A stretch of DNA of 35,333 nt from Lachnospiraceae bacterium (lineage in GTDB: Bacteria; Bacillota_A; Clostridia; Lachnospirales; Lachnospiraceae), in contig SFGN01000049.1 in assembly GCA_004556565.1 (NCBI GenBank), positions 1 to 35,333 on the forward strand. The letters run 5' to 3'. Below, in pieces: positions 28,968 through 35,333 of the stretch. Position numbers and translations under genes: made by a program. The first letter of the stretch is position 1, and the number at the start of each line of letters is the position of its first letter. The notes under the pieces are model-generated. The model saw nothing but the letters and a program-made list of their open reading frames with translations, did not search any database and was not told where the DNA came from.

Positions 28968-30035
28968 ATGGAAACGAACAGAGTAGAGACAAAGAAAACA
29001 GAAATAAAAAGGACGGAGTCGGATCTGAAGCTGATAAATATGGAATCAGTGGAAGTAGAGCAGATTGAATGGCTGTTCTATCCGTTTATTCCTTTTGGAA
29101 AAGTAACGATTATTCAGGGAGATCCGGGAGAAGGAAAGACTACGATGGTACTTCAGATTATTGCGAAGTTGACCAAAGGCGAAAAAAATCTTCCAGAGCA
29201 ACAACAGGCAACAGACGAGAAGGATAGAGCAGAAAAGAACGTTGACTCTGATGCGAATCCAGTGGAAAGCCCGATAGAACCTGTGAATGTTATTTATCAG
29301 ACTGCAGAAGATGGATTGGGCGATACTATCAAGCCTCGACTTCTTGCAGCTGGTGCAGATTGTTCCAGAGTGATGGTAATTGATGATAACGATCGGGCAT
29401 TGACCATGATGGATGCCAGATTGGAAGAAGCTATCATACAGACAAAAGCCCGTCTGGTAGTTTTAGATCCAATACAGGGATTTCTTGGAGCAGAGGTGGA
29501 TATGCACCGGGCAAATGAAATCCGTCCGTTAATGAAGCGTGTGGCAGTGCTTGCAGAGAAATACCACTGTGCAATCATTCTGATCGGGCATATGAACAAA
29601 AACAGTAACGGAAAATCTTCTTACCGTGGATTGGGTTCGATTGATTTTCAGGCGGCAGCCAGAAGTGTGCTGATTGTTGGGCGGATTAAAGATGAACCGG
29701 AAATCCGTGTGGTATGCCATGTGAAAAGTTCCCTTGCACCGGAAGGGAAATCAATTGCATTCCGATTAGATAAGGATACTGGATTCGAGTGGATCGGGGA
29801 ATACGACATTAGTGCGGATGATCTGCTCAGTGGTGACAGCAGAGGTCAGAAAAGCCGGAAGGCAAAGGAGTTTCTGTTGGAAATATTGGCTGATGGTGGC
29901 ATGGCACAGAAAAAGATTGAAGAAGAAGCGGAAAAACGAGGAATTAAGAAGAAAACCCTACGGAACGCAAAACTGGAACTGGAGATTGATTCGGTGAAAC
30001 GTGGAAATCAATGGTTCTGGATGCTTCCAGAATAA
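28968..30035 (+). CDS. RepA-like AAA ATPase
   Basis: A 355-residue RecA-fold ATPase of the RepA/AAA_25 type. Walker A is GDPGEGKTT at about 50-58, followed by a low-complexity charged insert (~70-105: EQQQATDEKDRAEKNVDSDA). Walker B is LVVLDP near 162, then GHMNKNSNGKSSYRGLGSID (sensor/hexamer region). The C-terminal winged-helix segment (QKKIEEEAEKRGIKKKTLRNAK) probably binds DNA. It differs substantially from the 380-aa ATPase at 625-1,767 but holds the same position. Likely function: unwinding or replication of the excised element. GGAGGAACG precedes the ATG. Confidence 0.75.
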   Translation: METNRVETKKTEIKRTESDLKLINMESVEVEQIEWLFYPFIPFGKVTIIQGDPGEGKTTMVLQIIAKLTKGEKNLPEQQQATDEKDRAEKNVDSDANPVESPIEPVNVIYQTAEDGLGDTIKPRLLAAGADCSRVMVIDDNDRALTMMDARLEEAIIQTKARLVVLDPIQGFLGAEVDMHRANEIRPLMKRVAVLAEKYHCAIILIGHMNKNSNGKSSYRGLGSIDFQAAARSVLIVGRIKDEPEIRVVCHVKSSLAPEGKSIAFRLDKDTGFEWIGEYDISADDLLSGDSRGQKSRKAKEFLLEILADGGMAQKKIEEEAEKRGIKKKTLRNAKLELEIDSVKRGNQWFWMLPE

Positions 30036-30044
30036 AAGGAAGAT

Positions 30045-30082
30045 GGCAAGATGACTATTTCTTAAGAACAGGGCATCTTGCC
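30045..30082 (+). promoter_or_regulatory. Hairpin between ATPase and small gene
   Basis: GGCAAGATG (30,045-30,053) pairs with CATCTTGCC (30,074-30,082) around a 20-base loop. It is located where element A has its GTGACRGT array. Confidence 0.6.
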
Positions 30083-30100
30083 ACCTTGAAAGGAGACAAC

Positions 30101-30340
30101 ATGGAAATAAAAAATGTACAGATACCATTTGCCTTGTTTAGACAGCTGGTTTCCTATCATTTGATGGAAGATCAAAGCTGTTCGGAGGAAATTTGCAAAG
30201 GGCTTATGGAGAAAGTGGAGCGTATGGCAAACCGGCAGTTATATACACAGTCGAAAACTGCTCCGACAGAGGAAGAACGGGAAAAGTCCCGTCAGGAATA
30301 TCTGGACAGGCGGGGAATACCGGAAAGCTTTCGATGGTAA
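30101..30340 (+). CDS. Conserved small mobile-element protein, 79 aa
   Basis: A charged, helical protein of unknown function beginning MEIKNVQIPFALFRQL and ending YLDRRGIPESFRW. It is homologous along its full length to the 77-residue protein at 1,865-2,098, including the acidic HLMEDQSCSEE region and the TxEEERE segment before the terminal box. ATG 30,101 follows GAAAGGAGA. It keeps the same place behind the RepA-like gene in both elements, which argues for a backbone function rather than cargo. Confidence 0.75.
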   Translation: MEIKNVQIPFALFRQLVSYHLMEDQSCSEEICKGLMEKVERMANRQLYTQSKTAPTEEEREKSRQEYLDRRGIPESFRW

Positions 30341-30363
30341 CAGTTCTTGTTGTCTGTCCTATG

Positions 30364-30386
30364 ACAGGAGCGTGTCACGCACCTGT
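30364..30386. promoter_or_regulatory. Conserved hairpin, counterpart of 2118-2140
   Basis: ACAGGAGCGT-GTC-ACGCACCTGT forms a 10-position stem with one A-A mismatch. Flanks (TGTCTGTCCTATG before, AGATAGCAGACAAGG after) can extend the pairing. The relative place and the outer ACAGG/CCTGT match the hairpin in element A. Confidence 0.6.
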
Positions 30387-30415
30387 AGATAGCAGACAAG
30401 GAGAAAGCTGGTAAG

Positions 30416-30535
30416 ATGCAAGACGGAAGGTTGTGGATAAAACGACAGTGCGTTGGTGGTTTGATGGCTGTGAAGGATGCCCTGAAACGGGGCTCCCTAT
30501 GGAAAACGATAAATGAAGGGAGAGTGACACAATGA
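30416..30535 (+). CDS. Small basic ORF coupled to DUF5348 gene
   Basis: A 39-residue frame (MQDGRLWIKRQCVGGLMAVK, then DALKRGSLWKTINEGRVTQ) starts after AAGGAGAAAG. Its TGA overlaps the ATG of the DUF5348 gene (ATGA). The overlap and ribosome site support translation. I know no family for it. Confidence 0.5.
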   Translation: MQDGRLWIKRQCVGGLMAVKDALKRGSLWKTINEGRVTQ

Positions 30536-30759
30536 GAGAAGGAAGATTAGGTTATAACAGCAATAACGGAAGATACGGTTTATTATCATCAGATTTATGG
30601 ATTGACACAGGATTTCACTGCGGAGAAGGGCTGGAAGTGCTGGTTGACGATCAGTGGGTCAAGACCAGAATGGAAATGAATCCGGCAAGGGAATGGTATC
30701 TGGTGGGGACACCATACTGCGGAGATTTGGAATATGTCCGGGCGAGAATAACGGGATAA
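30532..30759 (+). CDS. DUF5348 domain protein
   Basis: A 75-residue protein matching the DUF5348 pattern: REGRLGYNSNNGRYGLLSSD, then a GLEVLVDDQWVKTRMEM beta-hairpin region and WYLVGTPYCGDLEYVRARI at the end. This family is common in clostridial integrative elements. Its role is unknown; a small beta-barrel is likely. The start overlaps the previous small frame by four bases and follows GAAGGGAGAG. Confidence 0.8.
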   Translation: MREGRLGYNSNNGRYGLLSSDLWIDTGFHCGEGLEVLVDDQWVKTRMEMNPAREWYLVGTPYCGDLEYVRARITG

Positions 30760-30787
30760 GTCAGTCATACAAGTAACGCAGGAGTAA

Positions 30788-30939
30788 ACCGACCAACGGG
30801 AGGAATAGGTCTTCGCTCCGATTCGGTCGGTGCATAACAGACGTCCCCGGACGTCTTGCCCCCGGCAGGGCGCAAGGGGACTTTTGATGGACGGTACGGC
30901 TGTCGAAAGTGCTTTTGCGTTACTTTTGACAAAAGTAAC
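30788..30939. promoter_or_regulatory. Dense hairpin region, candidate oriT of element C
   Basis: Four dyads follow one another. ACCGACC (30,788-30,794) pairs with GGTCGGT (30,825-30,831), enclosing CGGGAG/CTCCG. GACGTCC-CC-GGACGTC occupies 30,840-30,855. CTTGC (30,855-30,859) pairs with GCAAG (30,872-30,876). GTTACTTTTG-A-CAAAAGTAAC occupies 30,919-30,939. The region is directly upstream of the MobV relaxase, and an overlapping 69-codon frame looks non-coding. It is the best place for the transfer origin, but the nick site cannot be assigned. Confidence 0.5.
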
Positions 30940-31044
30940 AAAACCGCCGTATCCGGCGAAGAGTTCTTTTTATCGCCATAACTGGCGAAGATACAAATTT
31001 ATGTGCCATGTCTGGCACTGGTTTCAGAAGGGGAGGTGAGAAGC

Positions 31045-32466
31045 ATGACCATGAAAAGAACAATTAGCGGTATGATCGGAGCTGGTTCTCTGGCTCATAA
31101 CAGAAGGGATTTCATAGCAGAAAATGTAGATCCGGACAGAGTACACTTGAATATTTGTTACCAGAATGAAAATCTGAAAGATGTTTATAAAGAGTTGTTT
31201 GATGATTCTGTGGAGCGATACAATGTGGGGAAAAGAAAAGACCGTCAGATTACAAATTATTATGAAAAAATCCGGCAGGGAAAACAGGAAAAACTATTCC
31301 ATGAGGTCATTTTCCAGATTGGAAATTGTGAAGACATGGCTGTAGGGACAGTAGAAGGAGAACTGGCAGTGAAGGTGTTGAATGAATATATGCAGGATTT
31401 TCAGAAAAGGAATCCAACTCTCCGGGTATTTTGCTGTTATCTTCATCAGGATGAAGCTACACCACATCTGCATATTGATTTTGTTCCCTATGTGACTGGT
31501 TGGAAAGGAAAAGGGATGGATATCAGAGTTTCACTGAAGCAGGCATTAAAAAGTTTGGGATTTCAAGGTGGAAATAAACATGACACAGAATTAAATCAGT
31601 GGATAAACCACGAAAAAGAAGTGCTGGCAGATATTGCAAAGCAGTATGGGATTGAATGGGAACAGAAAGGTACCCATGAGGAACATCTGGATGTTTATAA
31701 TTTCAAGAAAAAAGAACGAAAGAAGGAAGTTCAGGCTCTGGAGCAGGAAAAAGAGTATCTGACAGCAGAGAATGAGGGACTGACTGCACAGATTGCAGAA
31801 TCCAAGGCAGATATTCAGCTTTTGAAAGAAGATAAGGAACAGGCGGTCAGGGATAAAGAAGCTGCAGAAAAGCGGGCAGAGAAAGCAGAAATAGAATTAA
31901 AAAGCCTAGAAGAACGTCGGGAGCAGTTACAGCCGATCATAGATAATGTCAGTAAGGAAATAAAAGAATATGGGACGGTTAAAACGCTTCTACCGGAAGC
32001 AGGAGCATTGGAACGTGCAGGAACCTATCGGGATAAAAAAGTTAAACCATTATTTATTCAAATGAAGAATAAGATTGCTGCAATGGCTGCCCAGGTAAAA
32101 GAACTTACGAAAGAAGTGGAGAAATGGAAAAATAAATACCAGAAGACAAAACAGGCATATAACAGTGTTCAGAAAGAGTTGGATGATATGCGTAAAGACA
32201 ATCAGAAATTATTAGAAGAAAAGAATATGTTGCAAAGTGTTTCTGATAGATATGATCGTGTTGTGCGTGTCATGGGAATAGACACTGTGGAGGCTGCGGT
32301 ACTGCAGGATATTCATAATCAGAAAGCACTGGAAGAAAAACGACGGATGGAACAAATGCCAAAAGGAAGCATTTACGAAAGATTAGCATGGGGTGCGAAA
32401 AAGAGCGAGATGGAGAATCAGCAGCGTAAGAAAAATAAAACAAAGAACAGAGGAATGGAGATATAA
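31045..32466 (+). CDS. MobV (Pre/Mob) relaxase
   Basis: A 473-residue relaxase/plasmid recombination enzyme. The MobV metal motif HxDExTPHxH is visible as HQDEATPHLHIDFVP at about 133-147. Candidate catalytic residues lie in the N-terminal VHLNICYQNENL area. From about 225 to 400 there is a long coiled coil (repeated EKE, ERREQLQPIID, KELTKEVEKWKNKYQKTKQ), usual for Pre/Mob proteins. ATG 31,045 follows GGGGAGGTGAG; the frame is open further upstream but without a ribosome site. The enzyme would nick at oriT and allow mobilization by a resident conjugative element. Its family differs from the relaxase at 2,622-4,052. Confidence 0.9.
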   Translation: MTMKRTISGMIGAGSLAHNRRDFIAENVDPDRVHLNICYQNENLKDVYKELFDDSVERYNVGKRKDRQITNYYEKIRQGKQEKLFHEVIFQIGNCEDMAVGTVEGELAVKVLNEYMQDFQKRNPTLRVFCCYLHQDEATPHLHIDFVPYVTGWKGKGMDIRVSLKQALKSLGFQGGNKHDTELNQWINHEKEVLADIAKQYGIEWEQKGTHEEHLDVYNFKKKERKKEVQALEQEKEYLTAENEGLTAQIAESKADIQLLKEDKEQAVRDKEAAEKRAEKAEIELKSLEERREQLQPIIDNVSKEIKEYGTVKTLLPEAGALERAGTYRDKKVKPLFIQMKNKIAAMAAQVKELTKEVEKWKNKYQKTKQAYNSVQKELDDMRKDNQKLLEEKNMLQSVSDRYDRVVRVMGIDTVEAAVLQDIHNQKALEEKRRMEQMPKGSIYERLAWGAKKSEMENQQRKKNKTKNRGMEI

Positions 32467-32470
32467 GTGC

Positions 32471-32845
32471 ATGAAAAAACACATTTATGATGAAAAGAAC
32501 GGATTAAGCTATACCTTGCATGGAGATTACTATTTGCCGGGTCTGGTGCTGAATGAGGAAGAACCGACATATGGGAAATATGGAATGTTGCGGAAACAAT
32601 ATCTGAAAGAGTATAGACCAGCAAGATATCAGTGCCTGTTATTGACTGGAAAGCTGACTGAACATCTGAATCAGATTGATCGGGATGCAAGAGAGCAGGT
32701 CGAAATGTTAATGAAGCAGATGGCAGAAGAACAGAGTGTGACAGAAACATTGAAGATACGGGATCAGATGAAGTGGGTCGGGTTGATGAATAATATCAGA
32801 ACAAGTGCTGAAAAAATTGTACTGAAAGAGATCGTTTATATATAA
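32471..32845 (+). CDS. tnpV: TnpV family protein
   Basis: A 124-residue TnpV homologue of unknown biochemical role. It has GLSYTLHGDYYLPGLVLNEE at the start and DQMKWVGLMNNIRTSAEKIV near the end, the same length and layout as the protein at 4,070-4,444. It begins four bases after the relaxase stop, with the ribosome site (GGAATGGAG) inside that gene's end. It marks the end of the conserved backbone; cargo follows. Confidence 0.8.
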   Translation: MKKHIYDEKNGLSYTLHGDYYLPGLVLNEEEPTYGKYGMLRKQYLKEYRPARYQCLLLTGKLTEHLNQIDRDAREQVEMLMKQMAEEQSVTETLKIRDQMKWVGLMNNIRTSAEKIVLKEIVYI

Positions 32846-32991
32846 GTTAAGAGGGCTGCCGAAAGGCGACTCTTTGTAAATGTAAGAGTGGAATTTCAGA
32901 ATAGAACATGATAGAATGCTAAAAGATAAATCCGGATTTGCAGGGATAGATAATCAGAAGGAAATACTGAAAAAACAAGCATTTACGGGTA

Positions 32992-33008
32992 TGATACGAA
33001 TCGTATCA
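32992..33008. promoter_or_regulatory. TGATACGA-A-TCGTATCA palindrome
   Basis: A perfect 8-bp inverted repeat around one base lies about 90 bases before the PAP2 gene. It is a candidate operator, possibly for the XRE protein encoded at 33,783. Confidence 0.5.
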
Positions 33009-33098
33009 CGTATGTGACCGAGCGATTCTATCATCATTTTATGTTTTTTGATAAGGTGAATGTGTCGAAAAGACAAACCCATATAGAAAGGACGTAGA

Positions 33099-33761
33099 AT
33101 GATGAAAAAGAACGGAATGAAGAATTTACTATTTGGAGGAATATTCATTGCAACTTTTGTATTATGGACAGTTTTGATCCAGATGGTAGATGTGCAGCCT
33201 CATGGTCAAAACGGAACGAATATTGGATTTGCAACACTCAATTGCTGGTTTCACCGCTTCACAGGCGTACACATGATGATTTATTCGATTACTGATTGGA
33301 TGGGGCTGGTGCCTGTCGTAGTATGCCTGATCTTTGCAGGTGTGGGACTAGTTCAGTTGATTAAGAAAAGAAGTCTTTTCAAGGTGGATCCGGATATCAT
33401 TATTCTGGGTATTTATTATATTGTCGTGATCCTGGCATATATATTTTTTGAGATGATTCCAATCAATTACAGACCTATTTTAATTAACGGAGTAATGGAG
33501 GCATCTTATCCATCATCAACTACACTATTGGTATTGTGTGTGATGCCGACTTTGATCGAACAGACTCAGCGCAGGCTGTCAAGCATTGCAGTCAAAAAAG
33601 TGATAACGATTGTAACAATCGCTTTTTCGGCATTCATGGTTATTGGCAGATTGATTTCGGGAGTACATTGGCTCACGGATATTGTAGGTGGCGTATTGTT
33701 AAGCATTGGATTATTTTCTATTTATCAGGGAGCGGTTATACTGTCAATAAAGAATAAATAA
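33099..33761 (+). CDS. PAP2-type membrane phosphatase, atypical motif 2
   Basis: A 220-residue membrane protein with five to six helices and the PAP2 layout. Motif 1 is weak (INYRP), motif 2 is SYPSSTTL where PSGH-type sequences normally provide a His, and motif 3 is GRLISGVHWLTDIVGG with Arg, His and Asp present. Typical PAP2 enzymes dephosphorylate lipid pyrophosphates or phosphatidic acid at the membrane outer face. The missing motif 2 His makes activity uncertain. GAAAGGACG precedes the ATG (33,102 is an alternative). It is followed within about 20 bases by an XRE/membrane protein gene, so the two are one cargo operon. Confidence 0.8.
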   Translation: MMKKNGMKNLLFGGIFIATFVLWTVLIQMVDVQPHGQNGTNIGFATLNCWFHRFTGVHMMIYSITDWMGLVPVVVCLIFAGVGLVQLIKKRSLFKVDPDIIILGIYYIVVILAYIFFEMIPINYRPILINGVMEASYPSSTTLLVLCVMPTLIEQTQRRLSSIAVKKVITIVTIAFSAFMVIGRLISGVHWLTDIVGGVLLSIGLFSIYQGAVILSIKNK

Positions 33762-33782
33762 AACGAGCAAGGGGTGGAGGTT

Positions 33783-34397
33783 TTGGAATTTCATGAAAAA
33801 CTTCAGGAATTAAGAAAAAGCCGGGGAATGACACAAGAAGAACTGGCTGCGGCATTATTTGTATCTAGAACTGCAATTTCAAAATGGGAATCCGGAAGAG
33901 GATATCCGAGCATAGATTCATTAAAGGAAATATCTCGATATTTTTCTGTGTCGATTGATGATCTGTTATCTGGAGAACAGTTGATTTTGATTGCAGAAAA
34001 AGAAAACAAATCAAATCTCAATAGTGTATGTGACTTATTATGGGGATTTGTTGACTTGCTTTCTTTGATGCTTATTTTTCTTCCGCTGTATCCCAAGCCG
34101 GTCAATGGTTATATCTATTCGGTAAATCTTTTTGAGTATGTAGATAATAATAAATGGATTATTACCATTTATTGGATAATGTTCATCACTTTAACGATTA
34201 TCGGGATTGTGAAAATATTGATGGTCTATTTCAAATTTGAAAAAGGCAAAAAGGTGATTACTGCATTGTCTATAGGATGCAGTGTTATCGATGTTTTGTT
34301 TTTGGCAATGATGAAAGAACCATATGCAATAATAGTTGCTTTTCTGCTATTACTGATCAAAAGTGGTCTCCTTTATAAACAAGCCAAGGCAGGCTGA
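33783..34397 (+). CDS. XRE regulator with C-terminal membrane domain
   Basis: A protein of 204 residues. The N-terminal 65 residues form an XRE helix-turn-helix (LQELRKSRGMTQEELAAALF, RTAISKWESGRGYPSIDSLK). About 120 residues with four hydrophobic segments follow (LLWGFVDLLSLMLIFLPLYP, WIITIYWIMFITLTIIGIVK and two more). Such proteins are thought to link membrane state to transcription. TTG 33,783 and GTG 33,774 are both possible starts behind AAGGGGTGGAGG; neither has ideal spacing. It probably autoregulates the PAP2 operon (inference). Confidence 0.75.
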   Translation: MEFHEKLQELRKSRGMTQEELAAALFVSRTAISKWESGRGYPSIDSLKEISRYFSVSIDDLLSGEQLILIAEKENKSNLNSVCDLLWGFVDLLSLMLIFLPLYPKPVNGYIYSVNLFEYVDNNKWIITIYWIMFITLTIIGIVKILMVYFKFEKGKKVITALSIGCSVIDVLFLAMMKEPYAIIVAFLLLLIKSGLLYKQAKAG

Positions 34398-34460
34398 TCA
34401 GGTATTGTCCCCTACAACTTCAAGTTTGTCGAATTAAAAAATAGGAATAGTTATAATAGA

Positions 34461-34497
34461 AAGCTGTAAAAATTCACGTTGAATTTTACAGCTTTTT
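34461..34497 (+). terminator. Terminator of PAP2/XRE operon
   Basis: AAAGCTGTAAAA-TTCA pairs with TTGAA-TTTTACAGCTTT, followed by TTGTG. The stem is long and A/T-flanked, and may also act in the reverse direction. Confidence 0.7.
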
Positions 34498-34506
34498 GTG
34501 TATAAT
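34479..34506 (+). promoter_or_regulatory. Toxin-antitoxin promoter overlapping the terminator
   Basis: TTGAAT (34,479-34,484) lies in the 3' arm of the terminator hairpin. TATAAT (34,501-34,506) follows after 16 bp. The AAGGAAGGAG ribosome site and ATG follow within 50 bases. Confidence 0.65.
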
Positions 34507-34552
34507 ATAAGTAGCAGAAACAATATAAAATCAAGGAAGGAGCTGAAAGAAT

Positions 34553-34801
34553 ATGGCAAGTATTTTACCAGTATCTGATTTGAGAAATTATAACGAAGTC
34601 CTGAAGAACTGCCATAAAGGCGAGCCTGTATATCTTACCAAGAATGGTAGAGGACGTTTTGTGGTTATGGATTTTGAAGATTATGAACGTGATCGTGCGG
34701 AAAAGAAGCTTTTAATGAAGCTGCAGGAAGCCGAAGAAGCAGTGAAAGACGGCGAGGGATGGCTGGAGTTAGATGAACTGAAGGCACTTGTGGGGGAATA
34801 A
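34553..34801 (+). CDS. Phd/YefM-family antitoxin
   Basis: An 82-residue antitoxin. The N-terminal ILPVSDLRNYNEVLKNCHKG and PVYLTKNGRGRFVVMDFEDY form the Phd/YefM DNA-binding fold. The C-terminal acidic helix (EEAVKDGEGWLELDELKA) should wrap around the toxin. It starts after AAGGAAGGAGC and ends one base before the toxin ATG, so the pair is translationally coupled. As usual, the pair should repress its own promoter at 34,479-34,506. Confidence 0.88.
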   Translation: MASILPVSDLRNYNEVLKNCHKGEPVYLTKNGRGRFVVMDFEDYERDRAEKKLLMKLQEAEEAVKDGEGWLELDELKALVGE

Positions 34802-34802
34802 G

Positions 34803-35102
34803 ATGTTAAAATTACGGATTAACCCGATTGTTGCAAAGGACCTGAAGAATATCCGGGATTACATCGCTGAAGATAGTGAAGAATATGCCGCAAAGACTAT
34901 AAAGGAAATTTATGGTAAATTTGAGAATCTCCAGATGTTTCCGGGAATGGGTTCAGACCTTTCAAAGCGAGTCAGCTTTCGGACAGACTATAAATATGCG
35001 ATATGGGAAGATTATGTGATTATCTACAAGGTAAGCAACGAGTATGTAGAAATTTATCGTGTCATCAATCGGTATCAGGATATTACAAGAATTTTTGATT
35101 GA
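34803..35102 (+). CDS. RelE/ParE-family toxin
   Basis: A 99-residue toxin. The N-terminal helix pair (INPIVAKDLKNIRDYIAED, EEYAAKTIKEIYGKFENL) and the beta-sheet core (YKYAIWEDYVIIYKVSNEYV, EIYRVINRYQDI) match the RelE/ParE fold. Whether it cleaves mRNA or blocks gyrase cannot be told from sequence. ATG 34,803 is chosen because its ribosome site (GGGGGAATAAG) overlaps the antitoxin end. Placed at the element edge, it would stabilise the element by killing cells that lose it (inference). Confidence 0.85.
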   Translation: MLKLRINPIVAKDLKNIRDYIAEDSEEYAAKTIKEIYGKFENLQMFPGMGSDLSKRVSFRTDYKYAIWEDYVIIYKVSNEYVEIYRVINRYQDITRIFD

Positions 35103-35333
35103 TAACAGAAATATGATAACAAATTGATAACACCGTTCAGTACAGTCCGTGGACTAAGGATAGTGGAACACATATAAAACCAGATAGAACCATAACGCCT
35201 ATACAAAATTGTATAGTGACAAAAACTCATTTGCGAGTTTGAGTAGCTTGAAAAATCGCGGAAAAGCCCATAAATAAAGGCTTTGCGGGGTGTCGAAAAG
35301 ACCAAATGGAGTGCAAATGGAGTTTAAAAATTA
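35101..35333 (+). other. Right end of element C with integrase and repressor sites
   Basis: No gene is visible. GATAAC occurs three times (35,101, 35,115, 35,126); 35,115-35,135 matches 20 of 21 bases of 26,447-26,467. A fourth ATAC-N6-GTAT operator is at 35,201-35,214, within CTATACAAAATTGTATAG. A hairpin AAAGCC/GGCTTT lies near 35,263-35,285 and resembles the left-end hairpin. AAATGGAGT is repeated at 35,304-35,312 and 35,315-35,323. GAGTTT at 35,320-35,325 may be part of the crossover core matching the guaA end. Confidence 0.6.

Larger units (their letters stand above)
26388..35333 (+). mobile_element. Integrative mobilizable element C at guaA 3' end
   Basis: The element starts directly behind guaA and runs to or beyond the window end. 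It carries a divergent XRE repressor, excisionase-like gene, complete tyrosine integrase, MobC-like gene, RepA-like ATPase, conserved small proteins, DUF5348, MobV relaxase and TnpV. The cargo is a PAP2 phosphatase, XRE/membrane protein and toxin-antitoxin pair. GATAAC direct repeats and similar hairpins occur near both ends. GAGTTT recurs at 35,320-35,325, a few bases from the window end, so the right end may be almost complete. No type IV secretion genes are present, so transfer would need a helper element. Confidence 0.8.

Noticed and set aside
30830..31039. 69-codon plus-strand frame upstream of the MobV relaxase
   Set aside because: It has no ribosome site or family resemblance and overlaps dense hairpins, so it is better explained as non-coding oriT-type DNA.

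Overview
The window looks like a chromosomal piece of a gut Firmicute, most likely a Lachnospiraceae-type Clostridium relative. The evidence is the low-to-moderate GC, strong AGGAGG-type ribosome sites, a GAAC-N4-GTTC SOS operator, clostridial carB, guaA and ftsH, and TnpV-type mobile genes. The genus is not decidable from sequence reading alone.

Layout. (A) 1-~7,491: the right part of an integrative mobilizable element. It has an integrase tail, a MobC-like protein, a RepA-like ATPase, small conserved genes, a MobA/MobL-type relaxase and TnpV. Its cargo is a membrane-anchored MerR regulator translationally coupled to an ABC ATPase and permease. (B) ~7,500-26,387: resident chromosome, partly decaying. 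It holds a frameshifted small-protein gene, a YgbA_NO protein, ABC transporter remnants and a very large SF1 helicase/nuclease gene broken by at least four lesions. Next come an SOS-controlled Y-family polymerase operon, ftsH with an HdeD-like gene, an MMPL deletion scar, a CDP-alcohol phosphatidyltransferase, carB on the minus strand, and a short guaA. (C) 26,388-35,333: a second, related mobilizable element inserted directly behind guaA. It has an XRE repressor, an excisionase-like protein, a complete tyrosine integrase, a MobC-like protein, a RepA-like ATPase, small genes, a MobV relaxase and TnpV. Its cargo is a PAP2 phosphatase, an XRE/membrane protein and a Phd/RelE-type toxin-antitoxin pair.

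Elements A and C share the backbone order integrase > MobC-like > RepA-like ATPase > 77-79 aa conserved small protein > hairpin > relaxase > TnpV, but carry different relaxase families and cargo. Both have GATAAC-rich sites near their ends, which suggests related integrase specificity. In element C the repressor/integrase control region has three copies of an ATAC-N6-GTAT dyad, and a fourth lies at the far right end.

The most notable observations are: a GMP synthase whose glutaminase domain has lost the segment holding the catalytic Cys/His/Glu; a perfectly mirror-spaced six-copy GTGACRGT array behind the element A ATPase; the multi-site operator layout of element C; and a helicase gene whose inactivating lesions can be read directly, including an exact 10-bp tandem duplication.
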